The translations under genes and the position numbers were made by a program. The notes beneath the pieces are model-generated. The model saw only the letters and a list, made by a program, of their open reading frames with translations. It did no database searches and was not told the DNA's origin. Positions 43,446 through 55,499 of a stretch of 64,000 nt of DNA are shown here, piece by piece. How positions within the stretch are numbered: position 1 is the first letter of the stretch; each line of letters opens with the position of its first letter. Source of the stretch: Diphasiastrum complanatum (Eukaryota; Streptophyta; Lycopodiopsida; Lycopodiales; Lycopodiaceae); contig CM055093.1 of assembly GCA_029204225.1 (NCBI GenBank), positions 33,614,525 through 33,678,524 of the forward strand, read 5' to 3'.

Positions 43446-45263
43446 CTCTTACAATCCTTCAGAGAGTAGTCAGACATAGGATCTTTCGTCAGATGTATTG
43501 CAAATGTGTTGTCCATCCGCAAAACTAGAGGTTCGTTGTTCTTTTTGCCCAATTCGTCCATGAACTGTCTGAGCCAAATTATCTCGTTGGCCATTTTTGC
43601 TGCTGCAACATATTCTGCTTCGTAGGATGACTGGGCCACAATGGTCTGCTTATTTCTGACCCAAAGAATTGTCGCTCCTGAAGCAATGGTGCATTCCTCT
43701 TGAGACACTTTTACTGTCGTCCTTGAGAGATGCCCAGCTAGCATCAGTGTAAGAAATTTTCTGAAACCTTGCATCACGACAATAACACAAATCATAATCC
43801 TTTGTTAATTGAAGATATTGCAAAATTTGTTTTGCAATCTTCCAATGTGTCGAGCCAGGATTCGTGCAGAATTGGCTCGTCATGAACACTACATAGACAA
43901 TGTCAGGGCGTGTATTGTCTGCAAGGTACATCAACGATCCTATCAGTTTCTTGTAAGGTGTGAGCTGGATCAATTCTCTCTCTGCCTCAGTCCTCGAACA
44001 ATTTTCGTTCATCAGCACTGTCCTTGCGAGCATAGGAGTATTCGTCCCTTTGCAATTCAGCATCCCAAAATCCTCCTGGATTGGATTGATGAAGGTACAG
44101 CTCACCTCCCTCATAGTCCCTTTCAATTTGCAAGCCAAGGTAACACCTGGCCTCTCCCAGATCCACGATCTCGAAATGTTTCCCGAAATGTTTGTCTTCA
44201 CTTCAACAATCAACTGCTCACTCTTGCAGAGTATCATAGTGTCGTCCACATACACAGCCACAATGATGATATGCCCATCAGTAATTCTCACATAGACATT
44301 GAAATCAGCCATCAATGGCTTGAATCCCAATGATTTCAGGGCTTGATCCTTCTTTTTGTACCATTGTCGAGCTGACTGTTTCAGACCATAGATACTCCTA
44401 TGCATTCTGCATGCAAAATCAGGAAGTGAATTCGAGACATAACCTGGGGATTGATCCATGTAGACCTCTTCGTCTAACTCACCATGCAAGAAGGCTGTCT
44501 TCTCGTCCACAATGTGGATCCTGAGGTCATAAGCAGTTGCATTTGCAAATAACAAATGTAGGGATGCATGTTTGACGATAGGAGAGAAGGTTTCAGAATA
44601 ATCAATACCATATCTCTAAGAGAACCCCTTCGCTACCAATCTTGCCTTCTATTTCGAGGCATCCCCATCTGGTCCATACTTGAGCTTGTAGACTCATTTG
44701 CATTTCACAGCCTTTCGCTTATCAAGTAATGGCTACAACGTCCATACCTGGTTCTTCCTCATGGACTCCATCTCTTCGTTCATGGCTTGGATCCATTTGT
44801 CCTGCTCTGGACATTCAATTGCCTCCTCGAATGTCTGTGGTTCACCACTGAATCCATAGAATTCTTTTGATGTGAAAGCTGAGCTGCCTGACACATATCT
44901 TGCTGGCGCTCTTCGTGGTCTTGTCGACCTCCTAGGAGAAACTCTTGGGACAGCAATGCCTTTGCCTTTGTCTGCTCTGCTAGGTCCGGAACCATCTTGG
45001 TTTATAGGTCTTGTAGCAGAAGGCTGCCTCTCGAATCTTTCGTCTTCTGATTCGTCACTCGAAAGTGAAGCGACTCAAAAGTTTTCGTTTTCGTGTTCGT
45101 CTTCTGCTCCCTCTAACGTTGGTGGCAGATCATAGTATTGTCTCTCTAGAACCTCATAGCTGACAAGATCATCATTGGCCATTGTCTTCCTCTCATCGAA
45201 TCTGACATCTCTCACTGTCTTCACAGTGTTCGTGTCTGGCATGTAGACTATGTAGTATGACAA
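43446..45263 (-). pseudogene. Copia linker, reverse transcriptase and RNase H
   Basis: 45263-44750 is the linker (ERQYYDLPPTLEGAEDEHE, an arginine-rich RRSTRPRRAPARY, then FEEAIECPEQDKWIQAMNEE). RT: LFANATAYDLRIHIVDEKTA, FLHGELDEEVYM, SIYGLKQSARQWY and VAVYVDDTMIL, so the catalytic YVDD is intact in the 43650-44555 frame. Then LIGSLMYLADNTRPDIVY and a degraded SYTDASWASLKDD. A frameshift leads to QSSYEAEYVAAAKMANEIIW and LRMDNTFAIHLTKDP in 43403-43795. The final TKPL region is lost where the frame runs into the LTR. Stops near 44620-44700 and at 45080 make it inactive. Confidence 0.9.
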
Positions 45264-45277
45264 ATTGTTGTCATAAC

Positions 45278-45963
45278 CTACCAGAAATCCCTGTTAAGCT
45301 TTCTCATCAAGCTTCTTTCGAAGCTTATCAGAGATATGTGCATAAGTTGCACAGCCAAATATTCTGATGTGAGACAGGTTGGGCTTTCTACCCCACCATT
45401 TCGTGTGGTGTCGTGTGAGGGACACCAGACTTCCCTGTCCTGTTCTGTATGTATGCAGTTGTAGCTACTGTTTCTGCCCACAGTACCCTTGGAGCTTTTG
45501 AGTAGGCCATCGTGCATCTGGCTGCTTCCATCAGGGTCCTATTTTTTCTCTCTGCAACACCGTTGTGCTGCGGTGTGTAGGCTGCAGTCCTTCTGTGAAT
45601 GATGCCATGATCATTGCAGAAGTCAGTGAAGCGATTCGAGATGTATTTGCCACGTCGATCTGTCCTGATCTGCTTCACTTTATTGCCGGTGCATCTCTCT
45701 GTCCAATTCACATACTCTGTGAATTTATCAAGTGCTTTTGATTTATTTTGAATGAAATACACTCTAACGAATTTACTATAATCATCAATGAAGGTTATGT
45801 AATATTTTGAGCCTCCTATTGAGATCACATTGAAAGGCCCACAGATGTCACAATGCACTAACTCCAGAATCTTAGTCATTCTGTAGGAGTCTTTAACAAA
45901 TGGAGTGCGAGACATCTTTCCCTTCATGCATGCATCACAAGTGGTCGAATTGTTCGCATTCAA
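45278..45963 (-). pseudogene. Copia integrase
   Basis: CDACMKGKMSRTPF (pre-integrase CxxC), LVHCDICGPF (first Asp), FIDDYSKFVRVYF, IRTDRRGKYISNRF (second Asp), [14 protein letters not shown] (Glu). The last cores, IRIFGCATYAHIS and GYDNNLSYY, are in another frame after a frameshift at about 45390. The expected GG after TDR is RG, a likely point change. Confidence 0.88.
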
Positions 45964-46305
45964 GATGCTGACCCCTGTTATTGCTCCATGATGACTTGCT
46001 TGGTAAAGTCTTCGCCTTTTTGGCCTTTTTTGTTTTCCTCACATTTTTGGCTGACTGACTTCGCCAACCTATGAGTATCCCTAAAAACAACTGGACAACA
46101 CAAATATCCCAAAGGCGGTTGGCGGTTACCAACTTTGTACATATGCAAAGATTGGCATAAATAGCATTAAAGACTTGTAAGATATTTTTGACACTTGTAA
46201 GTCTCTATATTAGCTGAATCAAGCTATGTAAGTGTTAATTTTGGAATTTCTCTTTCAATTAGAGTTATCTGTAGCCAGCGTTATCATGCTCAGCAACTGA
46301 AGTTA
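45964..46305 (-). other. Unrelated insertion between protease and integrase
   Basis: Between the protease end (46306) and integrase, where intact elements have the pre-integrase zinc region, about 340 bp shows no copia match. It contains TATATTAGCTGAATC- and CTCTTTCAATTAGAG-type motifs reminiscent of LTR promoter ends, so a solo LTR or deletion-insertion is possible. Confidence 0.35.
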
Positions 46306-47420
46306 TTACTTCAAGCTATTGTATATTCGTCTTGATGTCACGAAGTGTGAGGTAGCTCCTGAATCTAGGATCACCTCTTGTGTGTCAGACGTTGACGCTG
46401 CACACACATCTTCACAAATGTAGGCGGTCGAACAATTTCTGTTCGATCTCTCTTTGCCCATTTTCGAGTTCTCAGACTCCTCGACATAGGACAAACTATT
46501 GTTGTTCTCCTGTCTGTTTTGTGCTGATTTGTTCCTCGGGTTCAGGCGACAATCCATGGCTGTATGACCCTTTTTGTGGCAATGGATACATTCAATCTTT
46601 GGATTGAGCCAGCACGTATCAATTGTGTGCCCATCTCATCTGCATCTCACGCAAGTCTTCTTTTCTCCACCTTGTTGTTTCGACTTTACTTTGTTCTTCA
46701 ACTTGTCTTTGCTGGTCCCCTCTACTTGTTGATCACGATCATGCCTTTGATTGGACTCCCTCATAGGCTTGAATTATTTCTTGGCCTTTTCTTTGTTGCC
46801 GTAGAAGGCCTGGGCAGAACCATCCTTGTGATCAAGGTGCTCCCTCACCTCACTTCATCTCGAATCTCGACAATTGCCTTTTCGAGGGTCATTGTAGGAT
46901 CTTTCGCGAGCAGGGTTCTGGTTGTCTAGAAAGATCTGGGTAAGGCTCTCAACAGGTAAGTGAGTTGCTTCTCAACTGACACTGCATTTTCTGCTCCAGA
47001 ATTGTGCAGTGACATGAATAGATCCTTCATCTTCCTTACAAAGGAAGTGAGGTCTTTCCCATCCCACTGTAGATTGGTCAGCTGATCTTCCAGCATCATT
47101 ATTTGACTTCTTGATTTCGTTTGAAATCTTGTGAGCAGTGTATCCCACATCTCCTTTGCCTTGGAGAGTGTTGCCAGGTCAAGTGTGAGGCTATCCTCGA
47201 TGGATGAAGATAGCAAGGCTATTGCCTTGTCATTTTGCTCCCTCCACTCGTGTAGCTCTTTGCCTGATGTCGTAGGCAACTCCTCTGTGCCATCCACCCA
47301 GGGGAATAAACCTTCACCCTTTAGTATCAATGATGTCTTAACTTTCCATGCTAGAAAGTTTGATCTTGACAAATCTAGAGCTGTACAGATCTTACTCTGT
47401 ATGCTGCTGATAGAAGCCAT
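46306..47420 (-). pseudogene. Copia gag and protease start
   Basis: The ATG at 47420 begins MASISSIQSKICTALDLSRS. It continues FLAWKVKTSLILKGEG, then AKEMWDTLLTRFQTKSRSQI (UBN2 region). The first frame stops at 46926. In other frames follow two CCHC-type knuckles (CVRCRxDGHTIDTC with one stop; CIHCHKKGHTAMDC) and the protease motif VILDSGATSHFVTS near 46350. Two tandem knuckles in gag are less common than one in copia. Confidence 0.88.
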
Positions 47421-47520
47421 TGCTTCTTGAATTCGTGTACACTTGTTGATGGTTTATCGTTTGAATGCTCAGCCCCTTGGATCTGATAGCCTTCGGCTAT
47501 GTCAAATTATGACAAGGTAT

Positions 47521-47972
47521 GGCTCTGATACCACTGATGACAATGAAATGCACTCAGAAAATGCAAAATTCTAGCCAAAACAACTCTGGTGACAAACTGA
47601 CAGAATAAAATGACAAACGATTCGCGAAACTTTTCGCGACACTCGAATTGTTTCTGTTCGAATTGGATCAATCAAGCTCTATAATGCAACCAAACGAAAC
47701 GAAACGAATTCTACAAGAAAACGAAGCATAGATCGCGAAACGAAACGAAACGAAGCGAAATAATTTGCGACAAGATCAATCAAGCAATCAAGCTCTGTAA
47801 CGAGACGAGACGAGACGAAATGAAACAAACGAAACGAAACAAAATCTAGGTGAGCTCTGTAATTGATTTATCCTTGTAGCCAGGTGATCGCGAAGCGAAG
47901 CGAAAGGATTCGCGAACAAGATCAGTTCATCAAGAATTCAGATGTGATCGTTGGTCACTACCGGTTGTATCA
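47521..47972 (-). repeat. Primer-binding site and 5' LTR of the tandem copia element
   Basis: Minus-strand primer site TGGTATCAGAGCC is plus-strand 47521-47533. One base separates it from the LTR, 47535-47972 (438 bp), which begins TGATACAACCGGTAGTGACC and ends TTGTCATCA. It matches the LTR at 42953-43445. Confidence 0.83.
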
Positions 47973-48828
47973 CCAAAGATGCGGAATTAGAATGAACAAG
48001 CGAATCAGACACACAAATAGTAGCAGACTAATTTACATACAAGATCATACAATCATCTAGAATAATAATGTGCACAAAAGCTACAAAATCATCTATTGAT
48101 TTTTTTGATTCTTTCAAGCACTGCATGCAGATCCACGCAGTGCGTTGGCGTGAGAGAAATACTATTTTCTCACGAATTCGAGTCTCACTTACTAGCGGAC
48201 CTTGGATCTACAGATCCTATTGCAAAATTATCTCGCACGTAGACGGATTCGTATTTTGTATTTTTCGTCGTCTGACAATTGTCTTGCTTACTAGCATAAG
48301 ACTCATTGTAATGTGCATCAATCAGAAAGTATATAGTTCGCGAACAATTTTGTGTCACGTTCTTGTAACTTACAGATTAGAAAGACGAAGCATCTACAAC
48401 TAATTCACGAATTACAAGAGTGGCAGATTATCCATGATCTAAAACTCTTCTGATGATGTCATAATATCAGATCAGATATCTGCACCCAATGGCAATTGGC
48501 TGATCTTCTTGTTGGTTGTTCGTGGAGCACGACTGATTTCGTGTCGTGTCGTGTCGTGTCGTGTCGCCTTTTTGTCAAAGGTTCAAAATTGAAAGCTAGC
48601 ATGCTTTGGCATTAGAAACAAAATGTTCTTCATGAAAAATTGAATGGCCTAGTAAATACTTAAATTTTTTAGCATTGACTGCTATTGTTGAGTTTTTTCG
48701 GAAAGGATCACTACAAAAAGTAAAACACTCATTTGCTAGAAAAAAAAAAGCTCACCTAGGAAAAAAAATGTTCGCACTATCTAGATAAAATATGCTTGCA
48801 AAAAAAAAACTATAAAATACTAGATTTT
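47973..48828. other. Intergenic DNA with a (CGTGT)n microsatellite
   Basis: No gene is recognised. At 48540-48566 the pentamer CGTGT is repeated about five times. A-rich tracts precede the next LTR. Confidence 0.6.
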
Positions 48829-50290
48829 TGTTGGATTCCTATCCTCTCCATCCCTATCCTTCTTCTAATCTACTGCTGTAAATACTTGTACATTTGCATG
48901 TTTTGCAGAAATACACATGTTTTCTGACAGTCTGCATAAATACAAAGAAATTTGTGACAGTCCTGATGACACAAAAGTGTTCGACCACCTCAGGTATTTG
49001 GCATTCACCACGTCGAACATTTCGACGACTTAGACTTTCGACCACTCAGCCATCATGCCACATATGCCGCCTCGAATATTTTCTATTCAGCGTCGACGAC
49101 TATTCGGCAACCTTGTCAAATTCGAGCTCATAAGCTGGTCATTTGTCACTCTCAAGTCGAGTCGATCAAAAGGCGGCTCAACCGTACCATCGTCACGACC
49201 GGGCAGGATCTCCAACGGACTCAGATACTGTCCAAAAACTGACAACAACACGTAGGTTGTATGAAAAGGGGTAGTACTAAGTGTTTATGATCAAATCTTT
49301 GTGTATTTCTAAGTTCTAGCATGCATAAAGTAGTGATTTCTATCTTTTAGCTATTTCTAGAACTGCACTCCAAATTGGCCCAAGATCTTGCTGATCCACT
49401 AATGTGTTTTGGATCTGTATTTTTTCACGTGGTATCAAAGCAGTTTGCAAACCAAATTTGGTGGATTTTCCAAATGTAGAGGTGGATTTGAGGGCACCAT
49501 GAATTCTATGTGGATTTGAAAGTGTTTCTAGCTCAAATCTTGTAGTTTCAACTATAGAGTTTGGATCTTTATGATCTCAAAGTCATTTTAGGTCAAAATA
49601 CTTGTAGATGGCCAATTTTTTAAATCACTTACTGGAGTGTGGAGACAAAAATTGCTCATGATTGTGGATGTTACATTCTATTAGATGAGATATCTAGATT
49701 CTAGCTTTTGCATGTAGATTTCTCTTTATTCAATATTTTGCATTTTTGGTGAAACCCTAAATTTGATAGGATCTCTTGATTTTCAGGTTGCTAAACTTTC
49801 AAGAGTGTGTTTCAATCTTATGTGTTGACAAAAGTTCATCATATTGTGTTTAGATCTATTGTGATCAAGAAATCAAGATTCTATTGCTAGGATTTGCTAG
49901 AAAGAGAAAAAGGCGAGGCTAGATTGTTTCCATATCTTTGTGATTTCTTCTTGAGTTTCATTTGTTGATTTTCAAGGGAGTGCTTTGTGCATTGGAACAG
50001 GTTCAAAGAGAAGATCAGATCATTGCAACATGGCAACCACAAGTGGCTTCATGTTGGAAGGCAATGATAGGCTTACCTCAACAAATTATTCTACTTGGAA
50101 GGTGAGGATGGAATCTTTGCTTGAATGATTTGATGGATATTGTTGTAGGTGTGGAGGACAGACCTTTGGCACCACAAGATCAAGTGAGGTATGACAAGAG
50201 GGCAAAGAAAGCTTTACATGTGATCAAGATGAATGTGACTAATGTACTTGGATGTGGCACCTACAATCTAGGACATGTGTCAACACCTCA
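48829..50290 (+). mobile_element. 5' end of a Ty1/copia element: LTR, primer site, broken gag
   Basis: LTR 48829-49427 starts TGTTGGATTCC and ends TTTTTTCA. The primer site TGGTATCAAAGC starts at 49430. After a leader, the gag ATG at 50030 gives MATTSGFMLEGNDRL, TSTNYSTWKVRMESLL (the DUF4219-type start). A frameshift near 50125 leads into NDLMDIVVGVEDRP and DKRAKKALHVIKMNV. The match ends at about 50260, where unrelated sequence begins, so the rest of gag and all of pol are missing. Confidence 0.82.
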
Positions 50291-50299
50291 TAGAACTAG

Positions 50300-51328
50300 T
50301 ATTGAGGTAGATCGAATTGCAACATGTCTAGTGCTGATCGATTGTGATTGAGACACCAATATTCCTCGACCTCAACCATTGCAAGAATGTTGTCATTTCT
50401 TTTCACTGTTATCTGAAGTTTCTCTTGAGGGTTTATACCAAGATATTGATCAAGTGGCTTCCAAACATTTTTGCATTTATTCCATCTTCTATAATACAGC
50501 AGCAAAGTGAGCATTTATTTTTCGATGTGATATCTAAATGTCATGGATGAGTAACATACTCTGCACTCAACTTGCTGATTTTGTTTTGCATCCCAACCAT
50601 CATCCAACAACTCGGCGATTATATCAGCACTCAAGTCCTCACAAATAAACATTGTTTTCGTTTTCCGAACATTGCATTTAGAAAAAAAAATCAACAAAAA
50701 TAGTAAAAGGTAGATACCAACTTAATATATTATTCTTTGATCCAGTGCTACATTTTAATACTCTGAATATCAATATATAGCCTAGATCGAAAACTTTCTG
50801 AAATTGCTGCATCAGGAGATCCTCACTCAAAAAATCTGGTAGAGGATATGGCTCTAATCTACCAACTAAACCATTTTTATCAGGAAAATAGGTGTGATCA
50901 TAAAAAAAAACTCTTCACTCAAAGTGATTTTGGATAATGACCTTTATATTGTAAAATACCGATATCCGAATATATGACATCGATTATTCTTGCAATCGAT
51001 TGAACTGTTTGCCATTCAACGAAATTTGATGGATACAAATCTGCAAAACCAACAAAAACATCTCAAGAAAAATATAATTTAAAGAAAATGCTAACTCTAA
51101 AGAATTTGAATCTGAAAACTTACAATTGCATTTCCTTCTATCATTTGGATTCAGATCATGAATGTTGAGCTCATTGTGAAGATAAACATGCTGAACTAAA
51201 ACTTCCGTGATAGATTGACCGGCAGGTGATACTTTAAAATCCATTATCCTGCCTTTCCAAGAGCTTCTATACATGTTCTCCGATCTTTTTCTTTTTTGGA
51301 ATGAGCCTTTTGTAGAGGGATGCATCAA
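50300..51328 (-). other. Unrecognised multi-exon-like coding sequence (copy A)
   Basis: Minus-strand blocks look coding, separated by intron-like gaps: KGRIMDFKVSPAGQSITEVL, VQHVYLHNELNIHDLNPNDR (51328-51120), YPSNFVEWQTVQSIARIIDV (about 51040-50960), then LEPYPLPDFLSEDLLMQQFQ (about 50860), then DIIAELLDDGWDAKQNQQVE, CRVCYSSMTFRYHIEK and LQITVKRNDNILAMVEVEE (50650-50340). A similar sequence recurs at 53183-53478. I do not know the family. It starts about 220 bp from the divergent Ulp1-like pseudogene, which suggests both belong to one transposon or one duplicated gene pair. Stops are present. Confidence 0.4.
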
Positions 51329-51552
51329 GATCCATTGATATTTTCGATATATTCTTGGTATATATTGATCTTTTGCATGTGGTTATAAGTTATATGAATG
51401 AAATTGGAAATGAAACAGAAGAGATATGATGCTACTAAGTAAGACATTGGGTCTACATTGCTTACATTCGAATAAAGTGAAATTGAACCAAGAGGTACAT
51501 TGATTTTGACCTGTATATAGCCAAGAAAATAGATGATCTCGGAGGGGAGTTT

Positions 51553-52610
51553 ATGTTTTGTATAGACGATATTAATTTTGCAATGCATATCAAAGACCCG
51601 CATTGTAGGGAGCTAAAAGAGAAGACCTCATGTATCTCAGAGTCAGTAGTTGAATCTGCTTGTGCATACTACCTACATAAATATACATATATAGTCACGA
51701 AGGAGATTTTTGTTGTATTTCCATTTTTTGGGCATCTGTTGAATAAAGAGAGGAAAGCCAGAAGGCTCTTCAGGCACAGCAACAAAGAGACATCAATGTT
51801 CATCATCCCATACTGTTCAAAGTAAGATAGTTTCTTTTTGTAATATCTGTTTTCTATAAGATTTTTCTTTTGGAAACTCTTATAGATTCTAGTAATTCAT
51901 TGCTTGTCTCTTTCTAGCAGCAAACATTGGAGTGTGCACGTCATATCCATGAAAGTGGATTCGATTGGAAGCTGCACACCTGTGTGCATGACAATGAATT
52001 CTTTGCATGCCACCCATTCCAAGATTAAATCCATGTACAAAAGGATGGTGGAGCTATTGCCCAGGCCGTATGGGTTGGTTGTAAATACCAACATAGAGGT
52101 TGTTGATGCAAAGGTAAAAGAAATCTTTTTATGTATTTTATTTGCATGATGACATGTAGTTAAGAACTATATTGAATTATACTTTAACAATTTTTCACTG
52201 TGATTTCTCAGTCTTCGTAACAAGACGATGCTTTCAACTACGGATGGTATTCAATCTAGAACGTTAAATCGTTCTTGGATTGGTATATGGTGCAACCTCC
52301 AAATGCTAGTATCCGTGAGGTATTTTTTTCAATGTTCTAGTATCCTGATGATATATTGTTAACTTTGTGAATTTATATATTTTAAAACATTGGCTAATAC
52401 ATACATACACTCGATATTTTTTTTTTGCAGTTTCAATGTCCTGAGGTATCAACAAATGCGATTCATCAGTATCGGCATGAAATGTTGAAAATTTTACTAT
52501 CAATGCAAGGCCCTACAAGCATGAAGGTGCCTCAGATGAATCTGCCAGGGGATCCGTGGATGAGGTTACAGTGCTCGAGGATATGCCTCAGGCACCTTTG
52601 ATTGAAATGT
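51553..52610 (+). pseudogene. Ulp1/SENP-like (C48) cysteine peptidase pseudogene
   Basis: Four exon-like blocks with GT-AG borders: 51553-51821, 51921-52113, 52212-52319 and 52431 to about 52610. Block 1 has KEIFVVFPFFGHLLN and SMFIIPYC. Joined to block 2 it gives NKHWSVHVISM, the catalytic-His segment of C48 peptidases, then MNSLHATHSKIKSMYKRM. Block 3 has Q-DDAFNYGWYS and FLDWYMVQPP, where the family has QxDxxxCG. The catalytic Cys is replaced by Tyr (TAC for TGC), the catalytic Asp is not seen, and two in-frame stops occur. SUMO proteases of this family also ride in plant MULE and CACTA transposons. Family assignment is by motif only. Confidence 0.6.
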
Positions 52611-52893
52611 AAATATAGTTCTGACAGACACATAGAAATATATCATCACATGATGATCCATAGAACAATAGACAGGCAAATAGAAAGTGGGCTATTACTA
52701 AATGCCACAAATATATTATATCGATTTCAAAAAACAATGTACATTTTTCAAAATACTAAATACAAATTGCTTGATGAAATCTTGAAGTCATTTGAGACTT
52801 CTTTGTATTTTTTTTTTTTTGAAAAAGTACATTGATGTTGCTCGTCTATCATCCCAATGTTTATGCAGTTTCAACAATTTCTACGCTTCTATT

Positions 52894-52947
52894 TAAGTCC
52901 TTGCACTCTATGTGACTTTCTAAGTCCTTGCACTCTATGCGACTTTC
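52894..52947 (+). repeat. Two exact-length tandem copies of a 27-bp unit
   Basis: TAAGTCCTTGCACTCTATG plus an 8-base tail occurs at 52894-52920 and 52921-52947, differing by one base. The flanks, to about 53180, hold nothing else recognisable. Confidence 0.8.
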
Positions 52948-53182
52948 TTGTCTTGGTCTTACCTGTACATCAAAGAAACTTGTTAAACAATATCAACATT
53001 GAGATTATGTCAAATGAAATATTGCAGTACCGAAAACACTGAAACATGTTTAAATAAAATCATTGAAAGTCATTTCAAATGTGTACTGGAATAAATACAC
53101 ATACACCTACCAATCTCTCATTGACTCGAAAATAGAAGTGTTTAGGAATATCATATTGCAGCAATGTAAGCTCTGATCAAAT

Positions 53183-53478
53183 GTGATCGAGTGTCCAATC
53201 TTCTTCCACCTCAATTGTTGTAAGAGTAGAATTATTTTTCCTCACTTGAATTTCTATTTGATCTTGATGATTCACTGTAAAATCCTAATCCAATGCTTTC
53301 CATCCGTTGCCAACTTTGGACCATCTTCTATAATAAATGTTAAAGAAAGCACTTGTTTTTTTATAGGATATCTAAATTTCATTGACGATCTATTAACTAT
53401 GCACTCGATATTGCCATTACTCTTTTTATCCCAATGATCATCAAGGAGGCTTGATAATATATTGTCTGTTAATGTCAA
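53183..53478 (-). other. Second copy (A') of the unrecognised sequence at 50.3-50.7 kb
   Basis: The minus strand reads ILSSLLDDHWDKKSNGNIEC, NRSSMKFRYPIKK, a partner of LLDDGWDAKQNQQVEC and YSSMTFRYHIEK in copy A. The similarity continues, with gaps, for about 60 more residues. Both copies face the same way and bracket the Ulp1-like pseudogene. The plus-strand stretch 53480-53600 after it has short GATATTGAGAG / CAATATTGA repeats. Confidence 0.45.
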
Positions 53479-53703
53479 GACAGTCGATATTGAGAGTATT
53501 GATTGTCAAGAGTCAATATTAAGAGAATCTTGAATGTTGAGAGAGTTGATATTGAGAGCGTGTTGACTATTGAAAGAGTCAATATTGGGAGTGCCAAAAT
53601 ATATTTGAAAAAAAAATTGTATCAAAATTTAGTTCACTTATGTAGATCAGGTGAAAAAGATATAAAAGTACATATTGCTAACAATTGATACAGCATTTAG
53701 GAT

Positions 53704-54500
53704 CTAGATTGTCATGGGATTTGTTGGGAAAGAAAAATCCAACACTTCCCTCCTTAATTTGATTGGCAAATTTAACATGGCACAAAACTTAAGATCAAAA
53801 GTTGATGAGTTCCTAAATATTTCCACAATTATGTGCCGTGTTTTACCAAAAATCAAACAAATCTCCTTGTTTAAGACTTTATCTTTGATGTAATGGTACT
53901 TTATGTCAGTATGCTTTTTGCTCCTAGAATGAAACCTAGTATTATGTGACAATGCTATTGTAGTTTGATTGTCACAAAACATAGCAGTTGAATTATTTTG
54001 GGCAAGTACAAATCCTAATTATATTGCTTTCTTAGTTTTGTGGGTAGCAGCTATATATCCCAATTCAATGGAGGACAAAGCTATAGAGGTTTGCTTTCTA
54101 CTATTTCAAGAAAAGGACTGTGATTGAGCAAGAAGACAAATCCTACGATGGACTTTCTTGTGTCCACATCAACCACCCAGTTAGCATCTAGGAAACCCTA
54201 GAAGACAAGGTTTTTTTTTGTATGTGCTCTTCCATAGCAAATGCATTGGTTCTTGGTAGCTTGTAGATATCCCATAACTCTCACAAAGGCTTTCCAATTG
54301 ATAATTTTAGGATTGGAAATGAATAGACTCAAAGTACTGACAATAAATGCATTTAATTCAATTTTGGTGCAGATCATTGCGTACATAAGAGACCCAATTA
54401 TAGAATGATAAGGATACTATTTGATATTTTTTTTTTCTTTGACTTGAGGACATTATCCTTTGATAGTTTCAATCTTGATCCATGGGAGAATCTTGCATTC
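53704..54500 (-). pseudogene. Ty1/copia RT end and RNase H relic with LTR start
   Basis: Minus strand: MYAMICTKIELNAF, ISNPKIINWKAFVRVMGYLQ, ATKNQCICYG (54386-54230), then LDANWVVDVDTRKSIVGFVF (about 54210-54150), FCDNQTTIALSHNTRFHSRS and KHTDIKYHYIKDK (53980-53860). The polypurine tract GGAGGGAAG at about 53746-53754 precedes TGTTGGATTTTTC from 53744 downward, an LTR start of the same type as 9148 and 48829. Many stops. The right part to 54500 is weak. Confidence 0.78.
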
Positions 54501-55499
54501 TAAGAAATATATATTTTAGTAGTATATTTTGGAAATACATATGTTGACTGACCTACAAATTTTGATTCCAAGGCAAAATTGTATAACTCCATTCAAAAAT
54601 GCTATATGCACATCCATTTGATGAACTTCCTAGTTTGTTTCAGCTACATGTGATAATAGTAGTTCGATCTGACCTTAGAGGTATGGGTGAGTCTAGCATG
54701 TTTGGCTATTCTGCAACTTTCACAATAGTATTTTTAACATTGCTAAAATTCTAGAATAATTGAGATCATAGACCATGTTTTGTCAAGACAAAATCATAAT
54801 GGTTTTGTGAAGAAAATTCTATTGAAATTTCACAATTCTAGCTTGACCATTTTTGGTCACATGCATTGTACTTGGCAAGATGGCCATGTAAATAGATGCC
54901 ACACGTGCCAAATCACATAGGATGCTTTCCAATAAGTTCATTCCTCATATTACATTGTGATAGCATCTTTGAAATGAGGCAAAAATGTGTTTGGATAGGC
55001 TAGAGAAATTCTAGGATCTAAAAATAGCATGTTTTTCATTGTTTTTGGATCTCGAGATCTTGACCCCAAGTTAGGGTGGATCCAATGACCTATTAGGTTA
55101 GATATTAGGGTTAGGGTATGAAAAGTTCAGAGTTGTCCTAATATGCTCAAATCCGAGCTTGAAATGTATAAATACATGATGGAATCTCCATCAAATTATC
55201 AAGAAAAATCGAGTTTTTTCACTTCTATCATCATTGTCTTTTGGTGGCGAGTGTTTTCATGCATTAATTGCTTGGATTGGAAGGTGCTGAACTTGTTTAC
55301 AGATCTGAGAAGCTTGCTGTACTTTACTTTGGTTCATTTGATCAAATCTATGTGCCTAATGTGGAGTTAAATGCCAAATTTGCTAGTTTTGGTAGCTAGT
55401 CTTGATTCTAGCTCATAGTTTGGATCTAGATCTTTTATTTGTGCATCCTCCATCACTTTTAGGATTGATTGGGATTGAATTTGCTGTAAAATTTTGTCA
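54501..55499. other. Unassigned DNA, possible LTR at its right end
   Basis: No gene is recognised. The segment ends TTTTGTCA directly before a primer-binding-site-like sequence at 55500, so its right part is probably a 5' LTR, but its left edge is not visible. Confidence 0.4.

Larger units (their letters stand above)
42644..47972 (-). mobile_element. Ty1/copia element in LTR-internal-LTR-internal tandem form
   Basis: On the minus strand, from high to low coordinates: LTR 47972-47535, primer site, leader, gag, protease, integrase, RT and RNase H, LTR 43445-42953, then again a primer site, the same leader and the first part of gag (to about 42770). A normal insertion ends at the second LTR. 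A second internal start after it shows a tandem element produced by recombination or template switching. All genes carry stops or frameshifts. It lies about 1 kb past the GMP synthase stop, on the opposite strand. Confidence 0.85.
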
